The position numbers and the translations under genes are program-made. Positions 41,070-50,342 of a stretch of 64,000 nucleotides of DNA are shown piece by piece (position 1 is the first letter of the stretch; each line of letters starts with the position of its first letter). The notes below the pieces were generated by a model. It had not been told where the DNA came from. It searched no databases and saw only the letters and a program-made list of their open reading frames with translations. Origin of the DNA: an uncultured Pseudomonadales bacterium. GTDB taxonomy: Bacteria > Pseudomonadota > Gammaproteobacteria > Pseudomonadales > Balneatricaceae. Where the stretch lies: contig CALSNA010000002.1 in the NCBI GenBank assembly GCA_943787595.1, positions 1 through 64,000 on the forward strand, written 5' to 3'.

Positions 41070-42577
41070 GCTGACTTTTCCCAGCATGTCAGTGCAGCTT
41101 CCACTTGCTCCTGATCACTGAAATGATGGCGTTGCTGATTAACTTCTTGCCAAGTTTCATGACCCTTACCAACGACCATCACCAAGTCCCCAGTCCCGGC
41201 TTCAGCAATAGCTTGGTGAATAGCTTGGTTACGGTCAGGCTCATAGTTAACTTCTTTCGGACGGATAAAACCAGTTCGAATATCAGCGATAATAGCAGCA
41301 CTGTCTTCTGTGCGGGGGTTATCGTCCGTAACCCAAACTTGATTTGCTAGTTGCTCAGCAATACGTGCCATCTGGGGACGTTTGCCTTTATCTCGATCAC
41401 CACCACAACCAAACAAGCATAACAACCGGCCACTGGGAATATGTTCTCGGGCTGCTCTCAGGGCTTGTCGAAGGGCATCCGGGGTATGGGCGTAATCAAC
41501 CAGCACCCGAGGCTGTCCTGATATACCAAGTAGTTGCATCCTGCCAGTTACAGGATGTACATGCTCCAAGACCTTCACAGCAGCATCCAGTGACAAACCC
41601 TGAGATAATAAAACCGCTAGTGTAGCCAGTAGATTACTGACGTTAAATCGACCTAGTACACGCACCTTCAACTCTGCCTTGCCCCAGGGCGTGACTAACG
41701 CCATAACCAGCCCTTCAAGATCAAGTTGCAAGTGCGTGAGCCCTATCTCAACATGAGCAGATTCACGAACTAGTGCACTATAGGTCAATAATTGCACAGA
41801 AGGGGCAACGCTGTTGATTAAACCACGACCAAAGTCATCATCATAATTAATCACTGCTGTCTTCAGGCTAGGCCAGCGTAAGAGCTGGCTCTTAACTTCA
41901 GCGTAAGCTTGCATGGTGCCATGATAATCCAGGTGGTCACGAGTCAAATTGGTGAATACAGCAGTACTGAAACGCAAGCCATCCAACCGATTTTGCTGTA
42001 ATCCATGGGAAGATACTTCCATTGCTACATATCTGGCTTGTTGAGATAGCATTACTGCCAAATGCCGATTTATAGTAACTGCATCTGGGGTGGTATTGAT
42101 AGCAGGTTGCAGATTATCCAGCACTCCATAACCCAAAGTGCCAATTACTCCACAAGGTTGCTTAAATCGTGTAAAACACTGCGCGATAAAGTGACTACAA
42201 CTAGTTTTGCCATTGGTACCAGTAATACCAATTAACTCCAGTTGCTCACTGGGATAATCATAGTAAGCAGCACCTATAGCGCCTTGCTGCTTTGCTAGTG
42301 CAGGATATGGAATCAGAGGCAGGCTAAAACCAGCCAGATCAAGTGCTGCCATCTGGTCAACATCCACAGCTATAGCAGCAGCATGGTTTTGTTGTGCCTG
42401 CATAATATACTGGCGTAATTGTTGCGTATTAGACGTACAGGCAAGGTACAGGTTACCTGGCTCTACCTGACGACTGTCAGCTGTTACGCCAGTTAAAGCC
42501 ATATTGCTCCACGAATAAATCCCAGCCACCATAGGCAATACCTGGTCTAGACGCTTACTAGTTAAGCCAAAACTCAT
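41066..42577 (-). CDS. murE: MurE, meso-diaminopimelate-adding ligase
   Basis: This ligase adds the third residue of the stem peptide. Its 503 residues carry P-loop GITGTNGKTSCSHFIAQ, TTPDAVTIN, EVSSHGLQQNRLDG, FTNLTRDHLDYHGTMQAY, VDYAHTPDALRQAL and the DDNPRTE motif. The DNPR sequence is the marker for meso-diaminopimelate specificity, so the peptidoglycan should be of the Gram-negative type. murE follows ftsI by 74 bases. Confidence 0.96.
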   Translation of the reverse strand: MSFGLTSKRLDQVLPMVAGIYSWSNMALTGVTADSRQVEPGNLYLACTSNTQQLRQYIMQAQQNHAAAIAVDVDQMAALDLAGFSLPLIPYPALAKQQGAIGAAYYDYPSEQLELIGITGTNGKTSCSHFIAQCFTRFKQPCGVIGTLGYGVLDNLQPAINTTPDAVTINRHLAVMLSQQARYVAMEVSSHGLQQNRLDGLRFSTAVFTNLTRDHLDYHGTMQAYAEVKSQLLRWPSLKTAVINYDDDFGRGLINSVAPSVQLLTYSALVRESAHVEIGLTHLQLDLEGLVMALVTPWGKAELKVRVLGRFNVSNLLATLAVLLSQGLSLDAAVKVLEHVHPVTGRMQLLGISGQPRVLVDYAHTPDALRQALRAAREHIPSGRLLCLFGCGGDRDKGKRPQMARIAEQLANQVWVTDDNPRTEDSAAIIADIRTGFIRPKEVNYEPDRNQAIHQAIAEAGTGDLVMVVGKGHETWQEVNQQRHHFSDQEQVEAALTCWEKSA

Positions 42578-42651
42578 TTCACAACCACACCATAAGCCCT
42601 GTTATCATAAGATTTTGAACTAATCCTAAGTGCAAATATATATACAACTCG

Positions 42652-44304
42652 CTACAACGCATCTGGAACCACATTCAGCAACCGCAGACTTTCTGACATA
42701 ATTCTCGCAAATACAGGCGCTGCGACTTCACCACCGTGGTACTCTATGCCCTGAGGCTCATCAATTACTACCACGCAAACCAAATGCGGTTTGCTAGCTG
42801 GAACCATACCGGCAAATATTGCCATATAGCGATCATCCTGATAACCATTTGAGCTAACCTTATGCACTGTTCCCGTCTTACCGGCAACGCGATAGCCAGC
42901 TAATGAGGCCAGAGTGCCAGTACCACCTGGTTGCGTGACTGTCTCCATCATTGTGATCACTTGACGAGCCAAACGAGCAGGAATTACTCGCTCTGACTCA
43001 ATTTGAGTGTCTTGACGTACTAAAGTCAGGGGGTATTTGATGCCATAACTAGCCAAAATAGCATAGGCATAGGCTAACTGCACCGGAGTAACCGCCAAGC
43101 CATAGCCATAAGACAATGTAGCCAAATCAATTGGACGCCATAGACTATGCACAGGCAACACACCACTACTTTCACCAGGAAAGCCACTTCCAGTTGACTG
43201 ACCTAAACCCAGACTGGTAAAGGTACGAGTTAAGCTCTGGCGAGGTAAACTCAGGGCTAGCTTTGCAGCCCCAATATTACTCGACTTCGTGATAATACCA
43301 GTGAGATTCAGTTCACCATAGTTACGATGGTCACGAATAGTTTTGCCATTAATACGCAAATAACCGGGATGCGTATTCATTTTCGTTTCAGGTTGGTAAT
43401 GGCCATGCATTAAAGCTGAGATAATTGTCAAGGGTTTAATAGTGGAGCCAGGTTCAAACTGATCCGTAAAGGCTCGATTACGCAGACTTTGAGGTGGCAT
43501 TTTACTGCGGTTGTTAGGGTTATAAGCCGGCTGGTTAACCACGGCTAATACCTCAGCAGAATTAACATCAAGCACTACAACAGAACCAGATTTAGCCTGA
43601 TGTTGCTGAACAACTGCCTTTAATTCCCGATAGGCTACATATTGCATGCGCAAGTCGATACTTAATTGAAGATCCTGCCCTGGCCTGGCATTTGCTAAAA
43701 TCTGCCAATCCTTGACCAGGCGACCTTTACGATCTTTCTGAACCAGCTTGAGCCCCGGGTGTCCCTTTAACCAATCTTCATAGGCAAGCTCTAAACCCTC
43801 TTGACCCTCATCATCAATATTGTTGAATCCCACTAGATGAGTCGCCACTTCAGCTGCTGGATAGTAACGCTGAAATTCTTGTCGACTATAAACCCCAGGC
43901 AAATTAAGAGCCAACAGGGCATGGCTTTCAACTGGACTCATATTTCGTTTCAGGAACATAAACTCTTTGGTCTTCATATTCTGCAAACGCTGTAGCAATG
44001 GCGCTGGATCTTGGCCTAAATGACGGGCTATACGTTCAACATCAACAGGGCTAATTTCTTGGGGATTAGCCCACAATGTGAAAACTGGTGCACTGACTGC
44101 TAGGGTCTGACTATGACGATCAGTCACCATGCCACGGTGCGCAGCGATAGGTACCTTACGGATCATCCGAGCATCGCCCTGGCGCAGTAAAAAATTACGT
44201 TCATGCAGGTTTAGCTGTAGCAAACGACCAATAACCAGCGTCATGCCAACCAATAACAGAAACCATACCCAGCGCAAGCGCCAAGGGTATTCTGTCACAG
44301 TCAT
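42652..44304 (-). CDS. ftsI: FtsI (PBP3), septal transpeptidase
   Basis: This class B penicillin-binding protein cross-links septal peptidoglycan with FtsW. It has 550 residues, one N-terminal TM helix (VWFLLLVGMTLVIGRLLQL, about 11-29), a pedestal domain and a transpeptidase domain. Active-site motifs are complete: the serine nucleophile in FEPGSTIKP (SxxK), KSSNIG (SxN), and AGKTGTV (KTG). The ATG overlaps the ftsL stop by 4 bases. A beta-lactam target is thus present. Confidence 0.96.
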   Translation of the reverse strand: MTVTEYPWRLRWVWFLLLVGMTLVIGRLLQLNLHERNFLLRQGDARMIRKVPIAAHRGMVTDRHSQTLAVSAPVFTLWANPQEISPVDVERIARHLGQDPAPLLQRLQNMKTKEFMFLKRNMSPVESHALLALNLPGVYSRQEFQRYYPAAEVATHLVGFNNIDDEGQEGLELAYEDWLKGHPGLKLVQKDRKGRLVKDWQILANARPGQDLQLSIDLRMQYVAYRELKAVVQQHQAKSGSVVVLDVNSAEVLAVVNQPAYNPNNRSKMPPQSLRNRAFTDQFEPGSTIKPLTIISALMHGHYQPETKMNTHPGYLRINGKTIRDHRNYGELNLTGIITKSSNIGAAKLALSLPRQSLTRTFTSLGLGQSTGSGFPGESSGVLPVHSLWRPIDLATLSYGYGLAVTPVQLAYAYAILASYGIKYPLTLVRQDTQIESERVIPARLARQVITMMETVTQPGGTGTLASLAGYRVAGKTGTVHKVSSNGYQDDRYMAIFAGMVPASKPHLVCVVVIDEPQGIEYHGGEVAAPVFARIMSESLRLLNVVPDAL

Positions 44305-44627
44305 TGCTTTATCATCCTGATTTGTTGGGGTGCAGGGACCTGCATATACAACTGCTCCCTAACCATTGTTTCAATCCGGCTGTGAGCCGCCCAAGAACTT
44401 TGTTCTAGCAACAACTGTGACCATGTAATCTGCAAAGCATCATGTCTTTGTTCTAGCTGATGGAATTGGTTAACCAAGCTACGCGCCTTAAATGAACTGT
44501 ACACCACCATTTGTGCACTACCAACCACCAACAGTAACAGCACCAACATTGCCAGCAGCCGGTAATGAACTAACTGGAATCCAGTTTGGTTAATTCTTTG
44601 CCTTAATCGCACACCCAAATCGTCCAT
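44301..44627 (-). CDS. ftsL: Cell division protein FtsL
   Basis: FtsL is a small bitopic protein of the FtsQLB complex. I chose the ATG at 44627, which overlaps the rsmH stop as TGATG and gives 108 residues; the longer frame upstream lies inside rsmH. Seen: a cytoplasmic N-terminus, one TM helix at about 23-42 (LLAMLVLLLLVVGSAQMVVY), then a periplasmic coiled coil (QFHQLEQRHDALQITWSQ) and a REQLYMQVPAPQQIRMI end typical of FtsL. Sequence conservation in this family is low; context makes the call secure. Confidence 0.93.
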   Translation of the reverse strand: MDDLGVRLRQRINQTGFQLVHYRLLAMLVLLLLVVGSAQMVVYSSFKARSLVNQFHQLEQRHDALQITWSQLLLEQSSWAAHSRIETMVREQLYMQVPAPQQIRMIKQ

Positions 44628-45562
44628 CAAGCAATTTTCTCCGCTACTCGCATCACGGCACTGCGTGCACGGGGATTGTGAGTAACTTCTGCAGCACTCG
44701 CTCGGTATTTTTTGCCAACTAAACGCAAACGACGACACAGTTCGCGCTCGGTAAATGGCAATCCAGCAGGTAGGTTCTGATCGCCTTTTACATGAGTGCG
44801 CATAAAACGTTTTACCAGACGATCTTCCAGAGAATGGAAGCTAATCACCACTAGGCGACCACCAACTCGCAATCCTTCCAGAGCCTGTTCCAGCACTAAT
44901 TGCAATTCATCCAGTTCACCATTAATCTGGATACGAATACCTTGGAAAGCTCGAGTCGCTGGATTTTTTCCCTGCTCCCAACGGGGGTTAGCAGCCGCGA
45001 CAATAGCCGCTAACTGGGCAGTACGTGTAATTGGCTGATACTGCCGTGCAGCGACGATAGCTCGAGCCATACGGCGTGCATAACGCTCTTCACCATAGTG
45101 GTAAAGCGCATCGGCAATTTCCGCCTCCCTAGCTTGGGCTAGCCAATCGGCTGCGGACAAGCCAATCTGTGAATTCATGCGCATGTCTAATGGACCATCC
45201 TGGGTAAAACTGAAACCACGTTCAGGATTATCCAATTGCGGTGATGAAACCCCTAAGTCAAGCAAGATGCCGGCAACTTTACCGTGCCAACGACGCTGTT
45301 GCAATACTGAAACTAAACTCGCAAAAGACTGATGTTTAATAGTAAAACGGCTGTCGCTTTCCCAGGCTACAGATGCTGCAACAGCCTGAGGATCCTTGTC
45401 AAATGCCAGTAATTGCCCAGTTTTACTGAGTTGGTCAAGAATCAGGCGACTGTGCCCTCCTCGCCCAAATGTAGCATCCACATAGTGTCCTGCCGGCTCA
45501 GTTATCAATAAGTCTACAGCTTCATGCAACAACACTGTTTGATGTTGATAATCATCGTTCAT
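44627..45562 (-). CDS. rsmH: RsmH (MraW), 16S rRNA C1402 N4-methyltransferase
   Basis: RsmH uses SAM to methylate 16S rRNA C1402 in the P site, together with RsmI encoded further along. Its 311 residues begin with HQTVLLHEAVDLLI, then YVDATFGRGGHSRLILDQL (SAM motif I), ILLDLGVSSPQLDNPERGFS and LDMRMN. GIRIQINGELDEL and VVISFHSLEDRLVKRF close the conserved part. It is the second gene of the dcw operon. Confidence 0.96.
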   Translation of the reverse strand: MNDDYQHQTVLLHEAVDLLITEPAGHYVDATFGRGGHSRLILDQLSKTGQLLAFDKDPQAVAASVAWESDSRFTIKHQSFASLVSVLQQRRWHGKVAGILLDLGVSSPQLDNPERGFSFTQDGPLDMRMNSQIGLSAADWLAQAREAEIADALYHYGEERYARRMARAIVAARQYQPITRTAQLAAIVAAANPRWEQGKNPATRAFQGIRIQINGELDELQLVLEQALEGLRVGGRLVVISFHSLEDRLVKRFMRTHVKGDQNLPAGLPFTERELCRRLRLVGKKYRASAAEVTHNPRARSAVMRVAEKIA

Positions 45563-45598
45563 GCAACAAACCCAGCTGCTATAATCATATCCATGTAC

Positions 45599-46054
45599 CT
45601 AGAGCGATAGGTTTTGCATCATGTCAGGCATTACAGCAGTATCATTGAATCCCTGCAGGTAAGCATCGCGCCTCATGTGCCACAAGGATTCACTCCATAA
45701 TTCCAGTTTTTTACCCTGACCCAACAAAATAGCCTTCTTATCCAACTCAGCATAATCACGTAATAATGCCGGCAACAGAATTCTGCTATTACTGTCTAAT
45801 TCAAGGTCAGTTGCATGACCAATTAACAGACGTTGAATACGTCTTGCAGCCGGATTAAAGCTAGGTAACTGCTCCAACTTTTGCTGGATCAGGTCCCACT
45901 CAAGCAATGGATAAATCATCAGACATGGCTCTTCGGTATCAATGGTGACCACTAACTGACCATTACAGACAGCATTGACCTGATCACGGTAACGTACAGG
46001 CAAGACCATGCGCCCTTTGGCATCCAAATTAATTGCCGCTACGCCTCTAAACAT
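45599..46054 (-). CDS. mraZ: MraZ, transcriptional regulator of the dcw cluster
   Basis: MraZ is an AbrB-like DNA-binding protein that represses its own dcw operon. Its 151 residues contain two MraZ domains: FRGVAAINLDAKGRMVLPVR at 2-21 and the second with ATDLELDSNSRILLPALLR at about 80-98. It is the first gene of the dcw cluster, directly downstream of the three MraZ boxes at 46098-46127, which fits autoregulation. Confidence 0.95.
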   Translation of the reverse strand: MFRGVAAINLDAKGRMVLPVRYRDQVNAVCNGQLVVTIDTEEPCLMIYPLLEWDLIQQKLEQLPSFNPAARRIQRLLIGHATDLELDSNSRILLPALLRDYAELDKKAILLGQGKKLELWSESLWHMRRDAYLQGFNDTAVMPDMMQNLSL

Positions 46055-46097
46055 TGCTTACAAAACCTGATTAAACTTGAAAACCACTATTTAACAT

Positions 46098-46127
46098 AAA
46101 GAACCACTTTTACCCACTTTTACCCAC
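46098..46127 (-). promoter_or_regulatory. MraZ operator: three boxes with 10-bp period
   Basis: Read on the minus strand, GTGGGTAAAA (46118-46127), GTGGGTAAAA (46108-46117) and GTGGTTCTTT (46098-46107) form three tandem repeats spaced one helical turn apart. Known MraZ sites in E. coli and other bacteria are direct TGGG-type repeats of 10-bp period upstream of mraZ. The array begins just downstream of the -10 box, so bound MraZ would block initiation. Confidence 0.85.
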
Positions 46128-46132
46128 TTAGT

Positions 46133-46161
46133 ACTATAAGTAGGTCAACAGTATATTGCAA
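46133..46161 (-). promoter_or_regulatory. Candidate sigma70 promoter of the dcw operon (Pmra)
   Basis: On the minus strand TTGCAA (46156-46161) and TATAGT (46133-46138) are separated by 17 bases, a good sigma70 arrangement. The transcription start would lie at about 46126, inside the first MraZ box. An alternative -35, TTGACC, lies closer to the -10 but at the wrong spacing. Confidence 0.7.
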
Positions 46162-46419
46162 GTGGCAATTATTGGTACGTGAAAAAAGCTTTTTCATAAG
46201 CAAAGTGCATGGCATAACAAACCGCAATTGTCGATGCAGACTAGTCCATATTTTCTGTTATGCGGTCCGAATATCCAAACCAGAAACTGATGTGATCATA
46301 GTTCCATATCAACATCAAGCACTTCATCTACTTTGGATACTTGAGCAGGAGGCATCTATCACTTATTTTACTAACGTGATCCATTAGATAATTTATAAGC
46401 ACAAGTGATTTTGGTAGTG

Positions 46420-47090
46420 TCAAATATCTTTAGAACTTTTGGTTTTCAAGCGACGACGTATCTCTCGTATTGTGTGCTCCAGAGGATTATTCGTGTGCAG
46501 CTTAATCCAGCGACCATCCGAAAAACCGTAATCGGTCAACATCTCATGCCCGCTCTATTTGAATAGTTGCACTGTCCTGACAAGCTTCATAGCCCACAGG
46601 TCAGCGATGATTACCAGTATCTTCTCAGTCACTGCTTTACGATCCTATTGGGCGTGGATCACCTTGAACATTTTAGTGACATTGCGTACCTTTGCGGATG
46701 ACTCTTGGCTGAAAATGGTTTAGCAGAATTGAACGAAGCAGCGCTACCATTGAGCATCGGCAAAATCCTCACCAGCACTTTTTACTAGCACCTGCCAACA
46801 TTCAAAAAGATCCGTTGCGCGCCTGATAACCATCGGTCGACCATGAAGCTTGACCAGCCGGAATTATCTGCTCTAAGACCTGTCATGATACCCAGATTTT
46901 CGCGCTGGCCATTGGAGATGATACTGATAGCAACGACACATTCCGTATCTCGCTTACCCAGCTACGCTTGATAACGACCGCATTAAAAAAGACGTAAGGA
47001 TGATCTACTTCAATCATGCACTGTTGGCAATTATAAATCTTCTTATTCAGGTTCGATCCAGGGCCATGGCTGAATCACTAGCCAATTAAT
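46420..47090 (-). pseudogene. IS256-family transposase relic
   Basis: On the minus strand, pieces in several frames line up with the IS256 subgroup. They are LNKKIY near 47050, EVDHPYVFFNAVVIKRSWVS and EIRNVSLL (DDE strand with the first Asp replaced by Asn), SSAKVRNVTKMFKVIHAQ, DRKAVTEKI and finally DGRWIKLHTNNPLEHTIREI followed by RRRLKTK, ending at a TGA at 46420-46422. Stops and frameshifts interrupt every segment and the N-terminal third is missing. No inverted repeats were recognised. The relic is old and immobile; it sits just beyond the dcw promoter, where insertions could affect expression. Confidence 0.8.
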
Positions 47091-48343
47091 ATTGAGCAAT
47101 ATTGCAGTGCATAAGCATCAGACTTGATATTAGAAATTGAGAATGTCTGTCGGGAGAGGAATAAATGTAACTTTGGTTTCAGAGCAATAAAGACATACTG
47201 TGCAATGCTATAATGCGCTAAACAGGTCACTAAACATGATGTACGTTAGCACTGTTTATCTAACTGCTGAGAATTAACATGGGCTTTCATTTCATATCAG
47301 CAATAATTCTACCTTTATATAAATATCTAAGTTCCATGATTGAACCTTTGCCTGGATTTATCGTGTATTGCAATTGGGTGAAATTTTGGGTGAGCCGGCA
47401 CAATAAATACGACCAAGACATAAAAAATAATGTTCCTAGCATCAGTAGCAGAAAGAAAGCTCAGGCATACTGCACCGCAGCTTGTAGCAGCAAAAGCATA
47501 CCTACGTAATATAAGTAGCCAACCACAAACTACTATAATTACTGGATGATAATATATATGTAAATATAGACGAAAGCGCTAGTATTAGTGCGAATTACCA
47601 AATACTTTTGCTAAATGTATTAGTCTGCCCAGAAAATAATTTCTTGGTACAGTATTAAAAAGACAAACGCAGAACCAAACCGAACAAGAACACTATCCAA
47701 ATACTGAGGGTAATAAAAACACCAGATAACAACCTGATCTATGAGCAGCTCATGGCAGTCATACCAGAGCAGCTCTTGCAAGCCAGGCTTTTCAAGCAGC
47801 TAACAGACAACCTCAAGGGTATGCTCAAGATTACCCTAATTCCTTGTAGAATGCTCTTTTGTTATCTCAATCATATCGTCACAGGTTACGATACAGGATG
47901 GCAAGATGCTCTTTATAATTATGATATTTACAAAATTTATCTTATAAATATTGTTATATGATACCGAAGGTACAAAGCAATACTAATCTGACACATAACA
48001 AATAAGCCTGCCCACAGCCCATCCTATCACAACAAACTGGGAGAAAGCAGAGCACTATGAATAGATTCAGGCTTCACTGGAAAACCATCCGATGATGGTT
48101 AGCACAAAATGCTATCACCTACTCCGACCTTAATACACCGTAATAACAAAAAAAGATGAATTTATACGGCCTTTTTAACACAAATTCTACGGCACTAATT
48201 CGCTGGTAAAGCATGAGTCATTAATGCTGTGCTTAATTTCACTGGCTAGCCAACAGATGCTATCAGTGGGCGATTTCCGGCTGGCCGATAATAGTATACC
48301 TAGAAAGTGCAATAATAGAGTTTGATTTGCATCAAAAAGTCAT
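47091..48343. other. Gap of about 1.25 kb without a recognisable gene
   Basis: Short open frames (47279-47509 and 47752-47961, both plus) have no family features or good start sites. The region lies between the IS256 relic and rnpB, a position where most relatives have little DNA, and is probably decayed former coding or insertion DNA. No tRNA or other RNA was recognised in it. Confidence 0.35.
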
Positions 48344-48701
<358 letters not shown>

Positions 48702-48710
48702 AAGCCAAAC

Positions 48711-48739
48711 AGCATACTATCACTGACTTTTAAATTCAA
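48711..48739 (-). promoter_or_regulatory. Candidate promoter of rnpB
   Basis: TTGAAT (48734-48739) and TATGCT (48711-48716) on the minus strand are 17 bases apart. Initiation about 7 bases downstream of the -10 would fall at about 48704, right at the predicted RNA 5' end, so little or no 5' trimming would be needed. Confidence 0.6.
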
Positions 48740-48758
48740 GCTCGTAGACAAAGTCGAA

Positions 48759-49601
48759 TTAGTCTTGGCCAGCCTTAAGAGCCAAAGCCAGTTTATAAAA
48801 CTTATTCTTTTTGCCTCCAGTAATTTTGGCTGCCATAGCTACCGCTTGTTTGACTGGCAAGCTTTCTAAGAGGCAAGTCAGTAAATGAGTTTCTGCAACT
48901 TCTGATAATGGCGGAGTGTCGTTGCCTGCCACCAACACGACAAATTCTCCCCGCTGCTGATTTTTATCCTGCCGTAACCAATGTAGTACTGCCGGGGCTA
49001 CATCACCATATACTGTTTCAAAGACCTTAGTCAGTTCCCGTGCAATGACTACCTGCCGATTAGGGCCACAAATGGTAACCAAATCTTCTATAAAACTGAC
49101 AATCCGATGGGGGGATTCATAAAAAACCTGAGTCATAGGCTGGTTACACGAATATCGCAGCTGTTGCTTTCTAGCATCAGATCGCGTTGCCAGAAACCCA
49201 TTAAACGCAAACCGGTTGGTAGGCAAACCAGCCACACTCAGAGCGGCCACCAAAGCACACGCACCTACCACTGGTACCACTGGATAACCGGATGCCCGGA
49301 CTGACCGCACCAGAAAAAACCCCGGGTCAGCAATTAGAGGTGTGCCCGCATCAGCAACCAAAGCCACCTTAAGGCCATTGTGTAGCTGTTGCAGTAAAAA
49401 TTCAGATCGTTGGCGTTCATTGTGGTCATGGAGTGCCAAAAACTGAGCTTTAATGCCAAAATGGTTCAATAAACGACCCGTATGCCGTGTATCTTCAGCT
49501 GCAACTAAGTCCACCAGACTCAATATTTGCAACGCCCGTGGAGTAACATCATCCAGGTTGCCAATAGGAGTTGCAACCACGTACAGCACTGCATCTGTCA
49601 T
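48759..49601 (-). CDS. rsmI: RsmI, 16S rRNA C1402 2'-O-methyltransferase
   Basis: RsmI methylates the ribose of C1402, the same nucleotide RsmH modifies. From the ATG at 49601 it has 280 residues; an ATG 15 bases upstream is less typical. Seen: YVVATPIGNLDDVTPRAL at the start, AEDTRHTGRLL, ALVADAGTPLIADPGFFLVR (SAM site), FNGFLATRSDARKQQL, and YESPHRIVSFIEDL. It is transcribed away from lpoA and towards rnpB. Confidence 0.95.
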   Translation of the reverse strand: MTDAVLYVVATPIGNLDDVTPRALQILSLVDLVAAEDTRHTGRLLNHFGIKAQFLALHDHNERQRSEFLLQQLHNGLKVALVADAGTPLIADPGFFLVRSVRASGYPVVPVVGACALVAALSVAGLPTNRFAFNGFLATRSDARKQQLRYSCNQPMTQVFYESPHRIVSFIEDLVTICGPNRQVVIARELTKVFETVYGDVAPAVLHWLRQDKNQQRGEFVVLVAGNDTPPLSEVAETHLLTCLLESLPVKQAVAMAAKITGGKKNKFYKLALALKAGQD

Positions 49602-50342
49602 AATCTTAACAACCAATTTTATGCTTTCATATGCTTTTCAGTTATGCTTACTCTAACAATTGCTGCAAAATGCTGTGCATTTGATACAGTCATTGTTAGT
49701 CTTATCCTTAACTGCACTAAAACCTATCTGGCCTTATGCTTTTAAAGCCAGTGATGACAAGGATGCAACGTGAACTATTTTTAGGTTAAACTGCTGTATG
49801 ACAAGTTTACTTAATTATCTAACAATCCGTACCTAAATGACAAACTGACAGCTTTAGAATCCCTTTTGGGAAATTTTATCGACAGAATTGAGGCCTGACA
49901 GAGACTGATACAATATCGAAATCATACATGACAATACATGAGTAGGTAAGATGGGCCAAAGTAGTTACATTGTTTTAGTATCTGTCTAACATAACACAAA
50001 CCGTTTAAGTTGATGGTTCATGCGAATGGAAAATTTTTTACAGTCATTAAATCGCAATGCATTGATGACATCAATAACTTAGTGATTAGAACATGTGTAT
50101 CTAGCGATGTCTCAAAAATGATCAATCAAAATAAAATGCTGCAAAAGTGCATGAATACAGACAGAACAAGCTATACTCTGATTAGCGAAACGTTAAACCT
50201 GCCAACAACAATTGATTCTATAGTCAATTCCTTAAGGGTATAGGTCTTTTTAAAGGATATGCACAAATTATATCAAGAGCTAGCTATTGCAAGTTCAACC
50301 TTCTGAATATGGATAAAACCAGTTAAATACGGATTACTTTCC
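49602..50342. other. Divergent gap between rsmI and lpoA, about 740 bases
   Basis: This gap is unusually long; in relatives rsmI and lpoA lie close together. A 77-codon open frame at 50010-50243 (plus, TTG start) shows no motif. No further gene, RNA or repeat was recognised. The promoters for both flanking genes must lie here, but no pair of hexamers is convincing. Confidence 0.35.

Noticed and set aside
47279-47961. Short frames between the IS256 relic and rnpB
   Set aside because: No recognisable protein features and stops in all longer readings.
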